Origin: JBCCSZ01 sp039199225
GTDB taxonomy: Bacteria > Bacteroidota > Bacteroidia > Chitinophagales > Saprospiraceae
NCBI GenBank assembly: GCA_039199225.1
Contig: JBCCSZ010000228.1
Location: 1 to 13,069 of the forward strand
Reading direction: 5' to 3'
DNA length: 13,069 nucleotides
Shown: positions 7,173-13,069 of the stretch, one piece after another
Numbering within the stretch: the first letter of the stretch is position 1
Layout of the letters: each line of letters begins with the position of its first letter
Made by a program: the position numbers and the translations under genes
Notes under the pieces: generated by a model
Database searches by the model: none
Seen by the model: the letters and a program-made list of their open reading frames with translations, nothing else
Told to the model about the DNA's origin: nothing

Positions 7173-8414
7173 TTATTCTTCATAGATACTGCTGCTGCTA
7201 TTGTCCTGAATAGGCACCTGATATTCCCCGATGACTTCGGCCGCTTTGTGGCGTAGCCCATTGGGATAAATGCCCAACCGGCCACTGTTGTTAGGGGTCG
7301 TTGGATCACAAACGGTGAATGTCAAGCCCTTGTAATCGATGGGGTCACCGATTACTTCATCCAGCGCAACGGCGATGGTGAGGTCGTGGTTAAAGTGCGA
7401 AATGACAATCATTGGTAGGTCAAGCAATTCTTTTACCAGGTGATAAAAGAGTGCACAGCGGTCCTCATGGTCTGAAAACTCATTGAAAAACAATTCATCT
7501 GCGATCATAGGGCGATCGCTGTCGTAGAGGTTCCAATCCCATTTGTAGGTGAAGCTGGTCCGGGTGAAGGACAGCAGAATTTCGAGTGATTCCTTTTGTG
7601 TTTTGCCTTGCAGGAACGTGCGTAGTTGGGGAACCAGAGAAGCCTCCAGGGTCTCTGAGATGGGAACTTCTAAATAATCCATGGGGCGCATTCCTGGGTA
7701 GTGGGCCATCACCTCGGTTGGCGTGCGGTCGAGCTGTAGTTGCAATTGATACTCTTCCTCGCCATTCTTGAATACCATGCTTTTTTCACTCAGTTGAGGC
7801 GGTAGCTTTGGAAGCTTCTTCAAGCCGAATACAAAGGAGCGACTGACCTGGTCTGGATCGAAGTTGTTGACGCGAAAAACGGCGCGTTGTGCTTGTAGCT
7901 TCAGGTAGAAAGTGGTCAGATTGTAAAAGCGTTTCCGCTCTGCAAAGATACGCGGAATGTTGTCGAGGTTTTCGTCGGACTGTACATAGAGGAAGAGAAA
8001 TTTCAAGGCCGCATTGCTCAGTCGGGTGTTGTAACCAGCCTTACTCATAAAAAACCAGCTTCCGGTGGTATATAGCATTTCTTTCTTGGAAGTCTCCACC
8101 TGACCATAAATCTGCTCCATCGTTTGACGAATCAGCTTGAAATAGAGCCAGTCGGTCAGTTCGTATTGTTTTCTATATGCTTCAAATTGGTCGAGTAAGC
8201 TCTGATAATCGAGCTTCTCCATCTGCCGGTAAAAGCGCTTGAGGCAGCGGTCTTTGGCACAGACTTCATAATCGAATACCAGTGCCGAGTCGTATTGAAA
8301 GTCGATTTGTGTTCCGTAAAAGAGTATGGAGGTGCTGGCCTTTGGTTGAGTAGTAGCCGCGGCCGTCAATTGCAAGCATAGGAGGAGCGTCAGGACGCCA
8401 AAGATTCGTTTCAT
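7173..8414 (-). CDS. Secreted protein with transglutaminase-like domain; nucleophile position altered
   Basis: I choose the ATG at 8412-8414 (413 residues) because a clean signal peptide follows (MKRIFGVLTLLLCLQLTAAA); an ATG at 8460-8462 would put 16 hydrophilic residues before it. Residues about 50-180 are helical and Cys/aromatic-rich, with a CAKDRC pair near 52-57. The C-terminal part (about 270-385) looks like a transglutaminase-fold domain: FTRTSFTYKWDW, then SDHEDRCALFYHLVKELLDLP, then HFNHDLTIAV with H343, then VCDPT with D370. In relatives I recall, the first motif is SDCEDRxALF with the nucleophilic Cys. Here that position is His316 and a Cys sits four residues later at 320. It is probably periplasmic, with function unknown: a cysteine hydrolase or an inactive relative. 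It stands alone, followed by the hairpin before the amidohydrolase gene. Confidence 0.72.
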   Translation of the reverse strand: MKRIFGVLTLLLCLQLTAAATTQPKASTSILFYGTQIDFQYDSALVFDYEVCAKDRCLKRFYRQMEKLDYQSLLDQFEAYRKQYELTDWLYFKLIRQTMEQIYGQVETSKKEMLYTTGSWFFMSKAGYNTRLSNAALKFLFLYVQSDENLDNIPRIFAERKRFYNLTTFYLKLQAQRAVFRVNNFDPDQVSRSFVFGLKKLPKLPPQLSEKSMVFKNGEEEYQLQLQLDRTPTEVMAHYPGMRPMDYLEVPISETLEASLVPQLRTFLQGKTQKESLEILLSFTRTSFTYKWDWNLYDSDRPMIADELFFNEFSDHEDRCALFYHLVKELLDLPMIVISHFNHDLTIAVALDEVIGDPIDYKGLTFTVCDPTTPNNSGRLGIYPNGLRHKAAEVIGEYQVPIQDNSSSSIYEE

Positions 8415-8783
8415 TGTTCGGTTGATTTTTAGTAGTTGGACAGCACACGGGTTGGTCAACATTCTATGCCCTTTCTACTAAGGGGGGAACCTTCCAGATG
8501 ATTCCATTGGAAGGCAAGTATCGTTGTTCAACAATAGTGCTTGTTCGTAAAAAATACTATTGAGGGATTGTAATTGTAGATAGGGATTTGAATGTAACCT
8601 TTGCGAAGATAATCAAAGGTGAAAGGATAAACGAATGTAGAATGAGGAAATTGTGACGGGCTGGAAGAATTTATAATCGTCCTAGAGTCATCATCTACTG
8701 GCTTGAGGGGCTAAATAGTGAAGGGTGAAAGCATGTCGAATGCCCTCACCCTCCTTTAGCTTTGCAGTCAAATGGCGCCAGCT
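8415..8783. other. 369-base gene-free stretch with small inverted repeats
   Basis: No coding frame is credible here. It holds a perfect 7-bp inverted repeat CCTTCCA/TGGAAGG (8490-8514), a partly palindromic stretch at 8515-8543 and the hairpin at 8722-8752. On the - strand TATCTTCG (8604-8611) is one base from the Bacteroidota -7 consensus TAnnTTTG, but no TTG lies at the proper distance and it is 190 bases before the downstream start. It is only a weak promoter candidate for the 7173-8414 gene. The right end includes the 3' flank of the S46 gene. Confidence 0.5.
8722..8752 (-). terminator. Hairpin after the S46 peptidase gene, possible terminator without T-run
   Basis: AGGGTGA (8722-8728) pairs with TCACCCT (8746-8752), and GCAT (8731-8734) pairs with ATGC (8740-8743) inside, with a 2x2 internal loop and a GTCGA loop. 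It begins 32 bases past the S46 stop codon on the - strand. The following - strand bases (TCACTATTTAGCC) do not form a proper T-run, so it may be a 3'-end stabilising hairpin or a weak or factor-assisted terminator. Confidence 0.5.
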
Positions 8784-10964
8784 TTACTTCTTCTTTTTCG
8801 GATGTACGAGTTTCATCTCCTTGACCAGATGGCCAGCATCGGCAAATTTATCGACGATGAATAATACGTAGCGAATATCTACCATGATATTGCGGCAGAT
8901 CGACGGATCGTAGTTGATGTCGCTCATGGTGCCTTCCCAGCCTCGGTCGAAGTTCAAGCCAATCAGATTGCCGTGAGCATCTATGGCTGGGCTGCCGGAG
9001 TTGCCACCGGTGGTATGGTTGGAGCCGATGAAGCAGACTGGCATGCGGCCGTCTTCGCCATAGGGGCCATAATCCTTGGAGGCGTAAAGCTCCCGCAGTC
9101 TGTCCGGCACATCAAATTCGTAGTCTCCTTCGATGTATTTTTCCATCACACCAGACAAATAGGTCATCGGCAAGTATTTGACTGCGTCGCGGGGTTGATA
9201 ACTTTTGACATTGCCATAGGTAAATCGCATCGTACCATTGGCGTCGGGATAAAAGCGCTTGTCCGGAAAGACCTCCATCAGGGCAGCCATGTAGGAGCGT
9301 TGTAGCTGCTGCAGTTGATCTTGGATGCCCACCATTTTGTTGGCGACCTTTTCGTCGTGCAGCTTGTTCATCGCCTGCCCGAATAGGAAGGCCGGGTCCT
9401 CCTTGATTTTGGCGACAGCTTCTTCTGCCGGACCTTGCAATAGGGCCATTGTCTTATCCTTGTCGGTCAAAATGGAATTGGCAAGTACTTTTTGCGCCAT
9501 GTCCTTGTAGCTCTTGCCGGAGGCCCGCAACTGCTCTCTGACGTAGTCCGGAACATATTGTGCATCTACGCTATTCATATACAATTCCATCAAGGCAGCA
9601 AAAATATCCTGATCGATGGACGGCTGGTAGTTCTTGAAAAAGTTCTGGAAATAGCCATTGAGGCGGCCTGCAAAGTTTTTAAAGCCCTCTTCTCCATTGT
9701 TTTCGTAGGCATTGACCAATCGATTCATCAGTCCGACATTGCGCATGGTCTCGATGTTGCGACCCATCACTTCGCCATGGTAGGCATTGACATGTGCGTA
9801 GGGCGCCATTTCCTTATACAAGCGTTCAAACTCTGTCAACAGATGTCCGAATCGCTCCTTATGTTGTTGATGGCTCGCCAGTTTTTCGGTAAATTTCTCT
9901 TCGAATTTCCGCTTCTTATCCAGGGCATGTGTCGATTTGAGACCCATATTTTCTCCCATCCATTTCTTCCAGTAGTTGGCAATACCTGCCTGCTTGGAGG
10001 CATACTGAATGCGGACCTTCTCGTCTTTCTTCATGGCAGCATCCATGATGTTTAGTGCTGTTTCACGAACGCTGATTCGGGCGGGGTTGACCACCTCGAC
10101 GAGTTGCTCGATGGCATGCGAGGGTAAATACTCATTGGTACGGCCTGGAAAACCAAATACCAGGGTGAAGTCTCCTTCTTCCACACCATCTACAGAAATC
10201 GGCAAAAAGTGCTTAGGTTGGTAAGGAACGTTGTCCTCAGAATATTCTGCGGGGAGGTTGTCTTTGCCAGCATAGATGCGGAAAAGAGAAAAGTCTCCGC
10301 TGTGGCGTGGCCAAACCCAGTTATCTGTATCAGCACCAAATTTACCGATGCCTTCGGGTGGCGCACCGACCAAGCGGACATCGCGGTAGACGACCGTTAC
10401 GAAAGCAAAATATTGATTGCCTTTGAAAAAGGGGCGGATGACGACCTCTTCGTGTGCCTTTTTAGCGATGGATGCTTTAACACTCGTCAGGTTTTTATCG
10501 ATGGCGGATTGGCGCTCGTTTTCCGACATACCGTCTTTGACGCCCTTGAGTACTTGTTGGCTGACATCTTCGATGCGAACGATCAGGGTAGCTGTCAGGC
10601 CAGGGTTGGGCAACTCCTCTTGGTAGTTGCGCGCCCAGAAACCATTTTTTAGGTAGTTGTTTTCCAGGCTGGTGTGCGACTGAATCTGGCGGTAGCCGCA
10701 GTGGTGGTTGGTGAGCATCAAACCGTTGGGGGAGATGATTTCGGAGGTGCAAAATCCACCGAAGTGTACGATGGCATCTTTCAAACTCCCTTTGTTGACG
10801 CTGTAAATATCCTCTGCGCTTATTTTCATCCCCATTTGTTGCATTTCTGCTTCATTGAGCGATTTGAGGAACAGCGGCAGCCACATGCCTTCGCCGGCAA
10901 AGGCAGGCTTACCCAGCAGGACAAAAAGCAAAGGCAGTAGCGAAAAGCGAATAAATTGATTCAT
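8784..10964 (-). CDS. S46 family dipeptidyl-peptidase, DPP11-like (Asp/Glu-specific)
   Basis: This 726-residue exported serine peptidase has a signal peptide (MNQFIRFSLLPLLFVLLGKPAFA) followed by GEGMWLP, the usual start of mature S46 enzymes. The catalytic set is visible: H88 in LTNHHCGY (H87 is adjacent), D224 in RHSGDFSLFR and S656 in GGNSGSP. Eighteen residues after the Ser is R674 in NFDRGWEGTMSD. In Porphyromonas gingivalis DPP11 the equivalent is Arg673 (Asp/Glu at P1), while DPP7 has Gly there, so acidic P1 specificity is predicted. The helical domain lies about 280-560. The C-terminus ends in a Lys run. It would remove N-terminal dipeptides from peptides in the periplasm, feeding amino-acid uptake. 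An exact -7 box TATATTTG precedes it and a hairpin follows, so it is probably monocistronic. A DPP IV-like gene lies at the window's end. Confidence 0.94.
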   Translation of the reverse strand: MNQFIRFSLLPLLFVLLGKPAFAGEGMWLPLFLKSLNEAEMQQMGMKISAEDIYSVNKGSLKDAIVHFGGFCTSEIISPNGLMLTNHHCGYRQIQSHTSLENNYLKNGFWARNYQEELPNPGLTATLIVRIEDVSQQVLKGVKDGMSENERQSAIDKNLTSVKASIAKKAHEEVVIRPFFKGNQYFAFVTVVYRDVRLVGAPPEGIGKFGADTDNWVWPRHSGDFSLFRIYAGKDNLPAEYSEDNVPYQPKHFLPISVDGVEEGDFTLVFGFPGRTNEYLPSHAIEQLVEVVNPARISVRETALNIMDAAMKKDEKVRIQYASKQAGIANYWKKWMGENMGLKSTHALDKKRKFEEKFTEKLASHQQHKERFGHLLTEFERLYKEMAPYAHVNAYHGEVMGRNIETMRNVGLMNRLVNAYENNGEEGFKNFAGRLNGYFQNFFKNYQPSIDQDIFAALMELYMNSVDAQYVPDYVREQLRASGKSYKDMAQKVLANSILTDKDKTMALLQGPAEEAVAKIKEDPAFLFGQAMNKLHDEKVANKMVGIQDQLQQLQRSYMAALMEVFPDKRFYPDANGTMRFTYGNVKSYQPRDAVKYLPMTYLSGVMEKYIEGDYEFDVPDRLRELYASKDYGPYGEDGRMPVCFIGSNHTTGGNSGSPAIDAHGNLIGLNFDRGWEGTMSDINYDPSICRNIMVDIRYVLFIVDKFADAGHLVKEMKLVHPKKKK

Positions 10965-10995
10965 ATTTGATCGGACTTTTGATTCACGAATAAGG

Positions 10996-11003
10996 CAAAT
11001 ATA
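10996..11003 (-). promoter_or_regulatory. Bacteroidota -7 promoter element for the S46 gene
   Basis: On the - strand the sequence reads TATATTTGCC, an exact match to TAnnTTTG, 31 bases before the S46 ATG. The -33 region has only a TTTTC stretch about 21 bases upstream, not a clean TTTG. The identical 10-mer precedes the tRNA-Leu gene, which strengthens both calls. Confidence 0.68.
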
Positions 11004-11048
11004 ATGAACTTGCTTCTTCTTTTGAAAAGTCGAATTGTTAAGCTGGAC

Positions 11049-11810
11049 CTAAAAAACCCATCGCAGTCCGTTGAGAAATTTGTAGTTGGTGGAGGGGACC
11101 CCCTGGGCCTCTTTGGCCAGTTGGGAATCGTAGCTGATGACGAAGCTGGCTCGGTAGGCCAATTGGTCGGTGATTTTGAATTGAAGGGTGTTGCTGGACG
11201 TCAGCCGGATGTCGCTGGGGTCGATGATTTCCGGTTGGACATAGCTGGTGCTGGAAAAAGAAAATAAGTTGTTAGGCGAGGTGAAAAAAGACAGGTAGGC
11301 ACTCAGGCGGTGGTCCCTTTGGATAAAAGCGGTATCTGCAACCTCATTGTATTCGAACATATAGAGCATGCCTATATAAATCTTTTGCTTGGGCGAATCG
11401 GCCACTTGAAAGCGCGGGCCGGTCCCTAGCAATCCTCTGAATTGAATGCGGATTTGCTCATTTTCCTGCACCTGTGCGAAGGCTTCCCAAGACAGCCATC
11501 GGTTGAGCTCGTAGTTGTATCTCAGATGTTGAAAGGCATTGTTGATAAAACGGTCATCGTTTACGCTGGTCAGGTTGTAATTGGACAGGGAGAGCAGACG
11601 ATGGCGGCCCTTGAGCCATTCCAGACGGACGGCTCCCTTGATGGTGGTGATGGTTCTGGTGTTCTTGATCAAGTTGAAACTCAGATCGACGTAGCCAAAC
11701 AGGCCGGATGTATCGCTTATATTACTCCTTTTGGCTTCTATATCAACGATTTGTCCTGTGAGATTGGCAGCGATAAGGAGGGAGAAAAAACAAATTAGGA
11801 TGGCTTTCAT
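11049..11810 (-). CDS. Outer-membrane beta-barrel protein, DUF481-like
   Basis: I place the start at the ATG 11808-11810 (253 residues), where a signal peptide MKAILICFFSLLIAANLTGQ begins; an in-frame GTG at 11820-11822 would add only four residues. The mature part is a run of alternating amphipathic strands rich in Tyr, Phe, Trp and Ser. It includes RYNYELNRWLSWEAFAQVQ (about 96-114) and RGLLGTGPRFQ (about 124-134), wording typical of DUF481/YdiY-like barrels. It ends NGLRWVF, with the terminal Phe expected for barrel assembly. It should sit in the outer membrane; function unknown. An exact TAAGTTTG -7 box lies about 40 bases upstream. The gap to the S46 gene is 84 bases and contains that gene's own promoter, so the two are probably separate units. 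Confidence 0.78.
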   Translation of the reverse strand: MKAILICFFSLLIAANLTGQIVDIEAKRSNISDTSGLFGYVDLSFNLIKNTRTITTIKGAVRLEWLKGRHRLLSLSNYNLTSVNDDRFINNAFQHLRYNYELNRWLSWEAFAQVQENEQIRIQFRGLLGTGPRFQVADSPKQKIYIGMLYMFEYNEVADTAFIQRDHRLSAYLSFFTSPNNLFSFSSTSYVQPEIIDPSDIRLTSSNTLQFKITDQLAYRASFVISYDSQLAKEAQGVPSTNYKFLNGLRWVF

Positions 11811-11848
11811 AAGGCTGATCACTTTCCGAAGAGGAGTTGTTTTTCCTT

Positions 11849-11856
11849 CAAACTTA
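11849..11856 (-). promoter_or_regulatory. Candidate -7 promoter element for the beta-barrel gene
   Basis: TAAGTTTG on the - strand matches TAnnTTTG exactly and lies 38 bases before the chosen ATG. No good -33 TTG or TTTG is found at 19-21 bases upstream, so the call rests on the -7 box and its distance from the gene. Confidence 0.5.
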
Positions 11857-11990
11857 GCAAAATTTCTTGATTCGGAAATACTAGCTTAGAGGGCCATGCA
11901 GCTTCATTAGAGGGGAATGGCTTAAAAAGTCCGGTAGACAGCGTTAAATGCGTTTGCTCAAAAAAGAACTACATTGGAGTCAATCATCCA

Positions 11991-12215
11991 TCAAACTTGA
12001 TCGATATATGTCTCCCATTCATCTCCCAAATAAGTAAATTTTTTAGGTTTTTCTACCTTGGTCCCACTGATGATAACGGTGATGGTTTTTCGGGGATAGA
12101 ATGTACCTAACTGTTCTAATTTTTTTCTGGCAAATTTTGAATGCCTGCAAATAGCCTCGTCCACGCCTTCTTTAATTTGAAACCGAACAATGTACTCGCT
12201 TTGTTTTTTGGGCAT
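11991..12215 (-). CDS. Small hypothetical protein
   Basis: This is a 74-residue, Lys-rich, probably soluble protein with no signal peptide or membrane segment. Predicted beta-alpha-beta character is suggested by EYIVRFQIKEG, a Lys/Arg-rich middle (SKFARKKLEQLG) and TITVIISGTKVEKP, ending with an aromatic and acidic tail (YLGDEWETYIDQV). I do not recognise the family. The reading frame is not a shadow of another gene, lies alone between the barrel gene and the tRNA terminator, and has a balanced amino-acid composition, which supports a real gene. A candidate promoter is TATATTGG (12242-12249, - strand, 7 of 8 to consensus) with TTTG 18 bases upstream at 12268-12271. The bases around it are AT-rich compared with its neighbours. 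Confidence 0.5.
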   Translation of the reverse strand: MPKKQSEYIVRFQIKEGVDEAICRHSKFARKKLEQLGTFYPRKTITVIISGTKVEKPKKFTYLGDEWETYIDQV

Positions 12216-12285
12216 TTAATAAAGGTTTAGTACTATATTTTCCAATATATAAATAAAACATTGTGGGCAAAACTTTCTGAAGCAT

Positions 12286-12325
12286 AAAAAAAGGACCCTA
12301 TAAGTCATATCAACTTATAGAGCCC
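12286..12325 (-). terminator. Intrinsic terminator of the tRNA-Leu gene
   Basis: On the - strand GGGCTCTATAAGT (12325-12313) pairs with ACTTATAGGGTCC (12305-12293) as a 13-bp stem with two G-U wobbles around a seven-base loop, followed by seven T (12292-12286). It lies 11 bases beyond the tRNA 3' end. The same stem read on the + strand has no T-run. Confidence 0.9.
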
Positions 12326-12336
12326 AGAGACTTGTG

Positions 12337-12420
12337 TGCCGAAAGGGGGAGTCGAACCCCCACACCCGTAAGGATACACGCCCCTGAAACGTGCGCGTCT
12401 ACCAATTCCGCCATTTCGGC
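12337..12420 (-). tRNA. tRNA-Leu (anticodon CAG)
   Basis: The - strand shows a full 84-nt class II cloverleaf. The acceptor stem is GCCGAAA/TTTCGGC and the D-arm region reads TGGCGGAATTGGTAGACGCG. The anticodon stem CACGT/GCGTG (one G-U pair) has loop TTCAGGG, giving anticodon CAG, which reads CUG. A long variable arm follows (GTATCCTTACGGGT), then a T-arm with GGGGGTTCGACTCCCCC. The discriminator base is A at 12337 and the genome does not encode CCA (next bases CAC), so CCA must be added after transcription. The long variable arm and discriminator A fit leucine. It has its own promoter and terminator, so it is a single-gene unit. Confidence 0.96.
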
Positions 12421-12431
12421 AATTGCGACGG

Positions 12432-12462
12432 CAAATATACAAACATTGGCCTTTAAATGCAA
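12432..12462 (-). promoter_or_regulatory. Bacteroidota-type promoter of tRNA-Leu
   Basis: On the - strand TTG (12462-12460) stands 20 bases before TATATTTG (12439-12432), matching the TTG-N(17-23)-TAnnTTTG pattern of Bacteroidota sigma factor promoters. The mature tRNA begins 11 bases further on. This is the best-formed promoter in the window. Confidence 0.8.
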
Positions 12463-12566
12463 TGAAAAAATATTTTCGACTTATTTTTAGGGCGGTCGGA
12501 AATTTCATTTTAAAATGGTCGCACTAAAGCCGCAGACAGACCACCATGAATCCACCAACTTATTAT

Positions 12567-12574
12567 TATCTTCG
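12567..12574 (+). promoter_or_regulatory. Weak -7 candidate for the DPP IV-like gene
   Basis: TATCTTCG differs by one base from TAnnTTTG and lies 34 bases before the GTG start. No TTG is found near -33. The same 9-mer TATCTTCGC occurs on the - strand at 8603-8611 in the gap before the transglutaminase-like gene, so a variant -7 box is possible. Confidence 0.35.
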
Positions 12575-12608
12575 CCAGAATCATTTTTGAACTAAACATT
12601 TCTCACAA

Positions 12609-13069
12609 GTGAAAAAACTATTCGTTTACTCTATTCTTTGTGTTTTGACCATAAGTGTTTACGCACAGCCTTCTGCAGGAGGAAAGAAAGTATTGTCACT
12701 GGAAGATGCGATCCTTCGCCAATTTTCCGAACTGCGGCCCAAGAGTCTGTCAGGCTTAAAATGGGTCAAAGAAACCGGGCAGATTTCCTATTTCAACGAT
12801 CAACGAGATGAAATCATCGTCAGTTTGCCCAATACCCGTAAGCCCGATACCCGAATTGAGTTGTTTCGCGTCAATGAAAGCCTGAACCTCGCTATGAAGC
12901 GCTTCCCGGCGATTAATTGGTTGAATGCTAATACGTTTTACTTCCAGCATAAGAATGCCTTCTATAAATATGATTTGTCTGCTCGCAAAGGAGACATGCT
13001 ACTCAGTTTCTCTGAAAGAGCGACCGCAACCGACTACAATGAGGTGGCCAACCACCTGGCTTACACCAT
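12609..13069 (+). CDS. Exported S9-type dipeptidyl-peptidase IV-like protein, N-terminus, cut by window edge
   Basis: The gene starts at GTG (12609-12611). No in-frame ATG is available near it, and the GTG opens directly into a signal peptide (MKKLFVYSILCVLTISVYAQ). The frame stays open to the last base, giving 153 codons. The mature start KVLSLEDAILRQF followed by RPKSLSGLKWV (about 27-53) resembles the LTLEDAVL...P..L..LQW opening of the beta-propeller domain in Bacteroidota DPP IV (S9B) peptidases. The following WLNANTFYFQHKNAFYKYDL and KGDMLLSF read as propeller blades. The catalytic alpha/beta-hydrolase domain would lie beyond the window, so activity cannot be judged. It would cleave Xaa-Pro dipeptides in the periplasm if it is DPP IV. 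The exported propeller protein is fairly sure and the peptidase identity is moderate. Confidence 0.68.
   Translation, partial: MKKLFVYSILCVLTISVYAQPSAGGKKVLSLEDAILRQFSELRPKSLSGLKWVKETGQISYFNDQRDEIIVSLPNTRKPDTRIELFRVNESLNLAMKRFPAINWLNANTFYFQHKNAFYKYDLSARKGDMLLSFSERATATDYNEVANHLAYT

Noticed and set aside
9492..10055. 187-codon open frame on the + strand
   Set aside because: Shadow of the S46 peptidase coding strand; no recognisable motif, and the S46 frame continues through it.
12305..12508. 67-codon open frame on the - strand
   Set aside because: It spans the tRNA-Leu gene, its promoter and part of its terminator; the RNA features explain the sequence.
1..13069. CRISPR array, insertion sequence, phage or defence system
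   Set aside because: No spaced direct repeats, transposase, integrase or defence-family protein was seen; every large frame is accounted for by metabolic, peptidase or envelope genes.

Overview
The window looks like a piece of a Bacteroidota chromosome, perhaps Saprospiria-like; the class is inference. Several upstream regions carry the Bacteroidota-type -7 element TAnnTTTG. Shine-Dalgarno sequences are largely absent, and the gene families (S46 peptidase, PL17/KdgF/SDR/KdgK cluster, DUF481-like barrel) are typical of that phylum. The window holds nine full-length genes with recognisable or partly recognisable products, two genes cut by its edges, one small unrecognised gene, one likely remnant or mini-ORF and one tRNA. 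I see no insertion sequence, phage gene, CRISPR array or defence gene.

Left part (1-4855, + strand): the distal half of an alginate (uronate) catabolic operon. In order it encodes the C-terminal half of a PL17-type oligoalginate lyase, a KdgF cupin, an ExuT-like MFS hexuronate transporter, an SDR likely to be DEH reductase, and 2-keto-3-deoxygluconate kinase, closed by a strong intrinsic terminator. Together they would release unsaturated uronate, linearise it, import it, reduce it to KDG and phosphorylate it to KDPG. The aldolase (Eda) that should finish the pathway is not here. A 29-codon ORF coupled to the kdgK stop codon sits where it would be expected.

Middle part (4896-11810, - strand): five genes convergent to the alginate operon. 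They encode an adenosine deaminase, an exported ACMSD-like amidohydrolase, a secreted transglutaminase-fold protein whose nucleophile position looks changed, an S46 dipeptidyl-peptidase with the DPP11-type arginine (Asp/Glu specificity), and a small outer-membrane beta-barrel. Exact or near-exact -7 boxes precede the S46 and barrel genes. A long imperfect hairpin lies just upstream of the amidohydrolase start, and another hairpin follows the S46 gene.

Right part (11811-13069): a small unrecognised basic protein and a tRNA-Leu(CAG) with its own promoter and terminator, all on the - strand. On the + strand, the first 153 codons of a GTG-started exported protein resemble the N-terminus of an S9 dipeptidyl-peptidase IV. 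No wholly new system is evident. The points most worth checking are the Cys-to-His change in the transglutaminase-like protein, the missing aldolase with its possible remnant, and the two unexplained intergenic hairpins.
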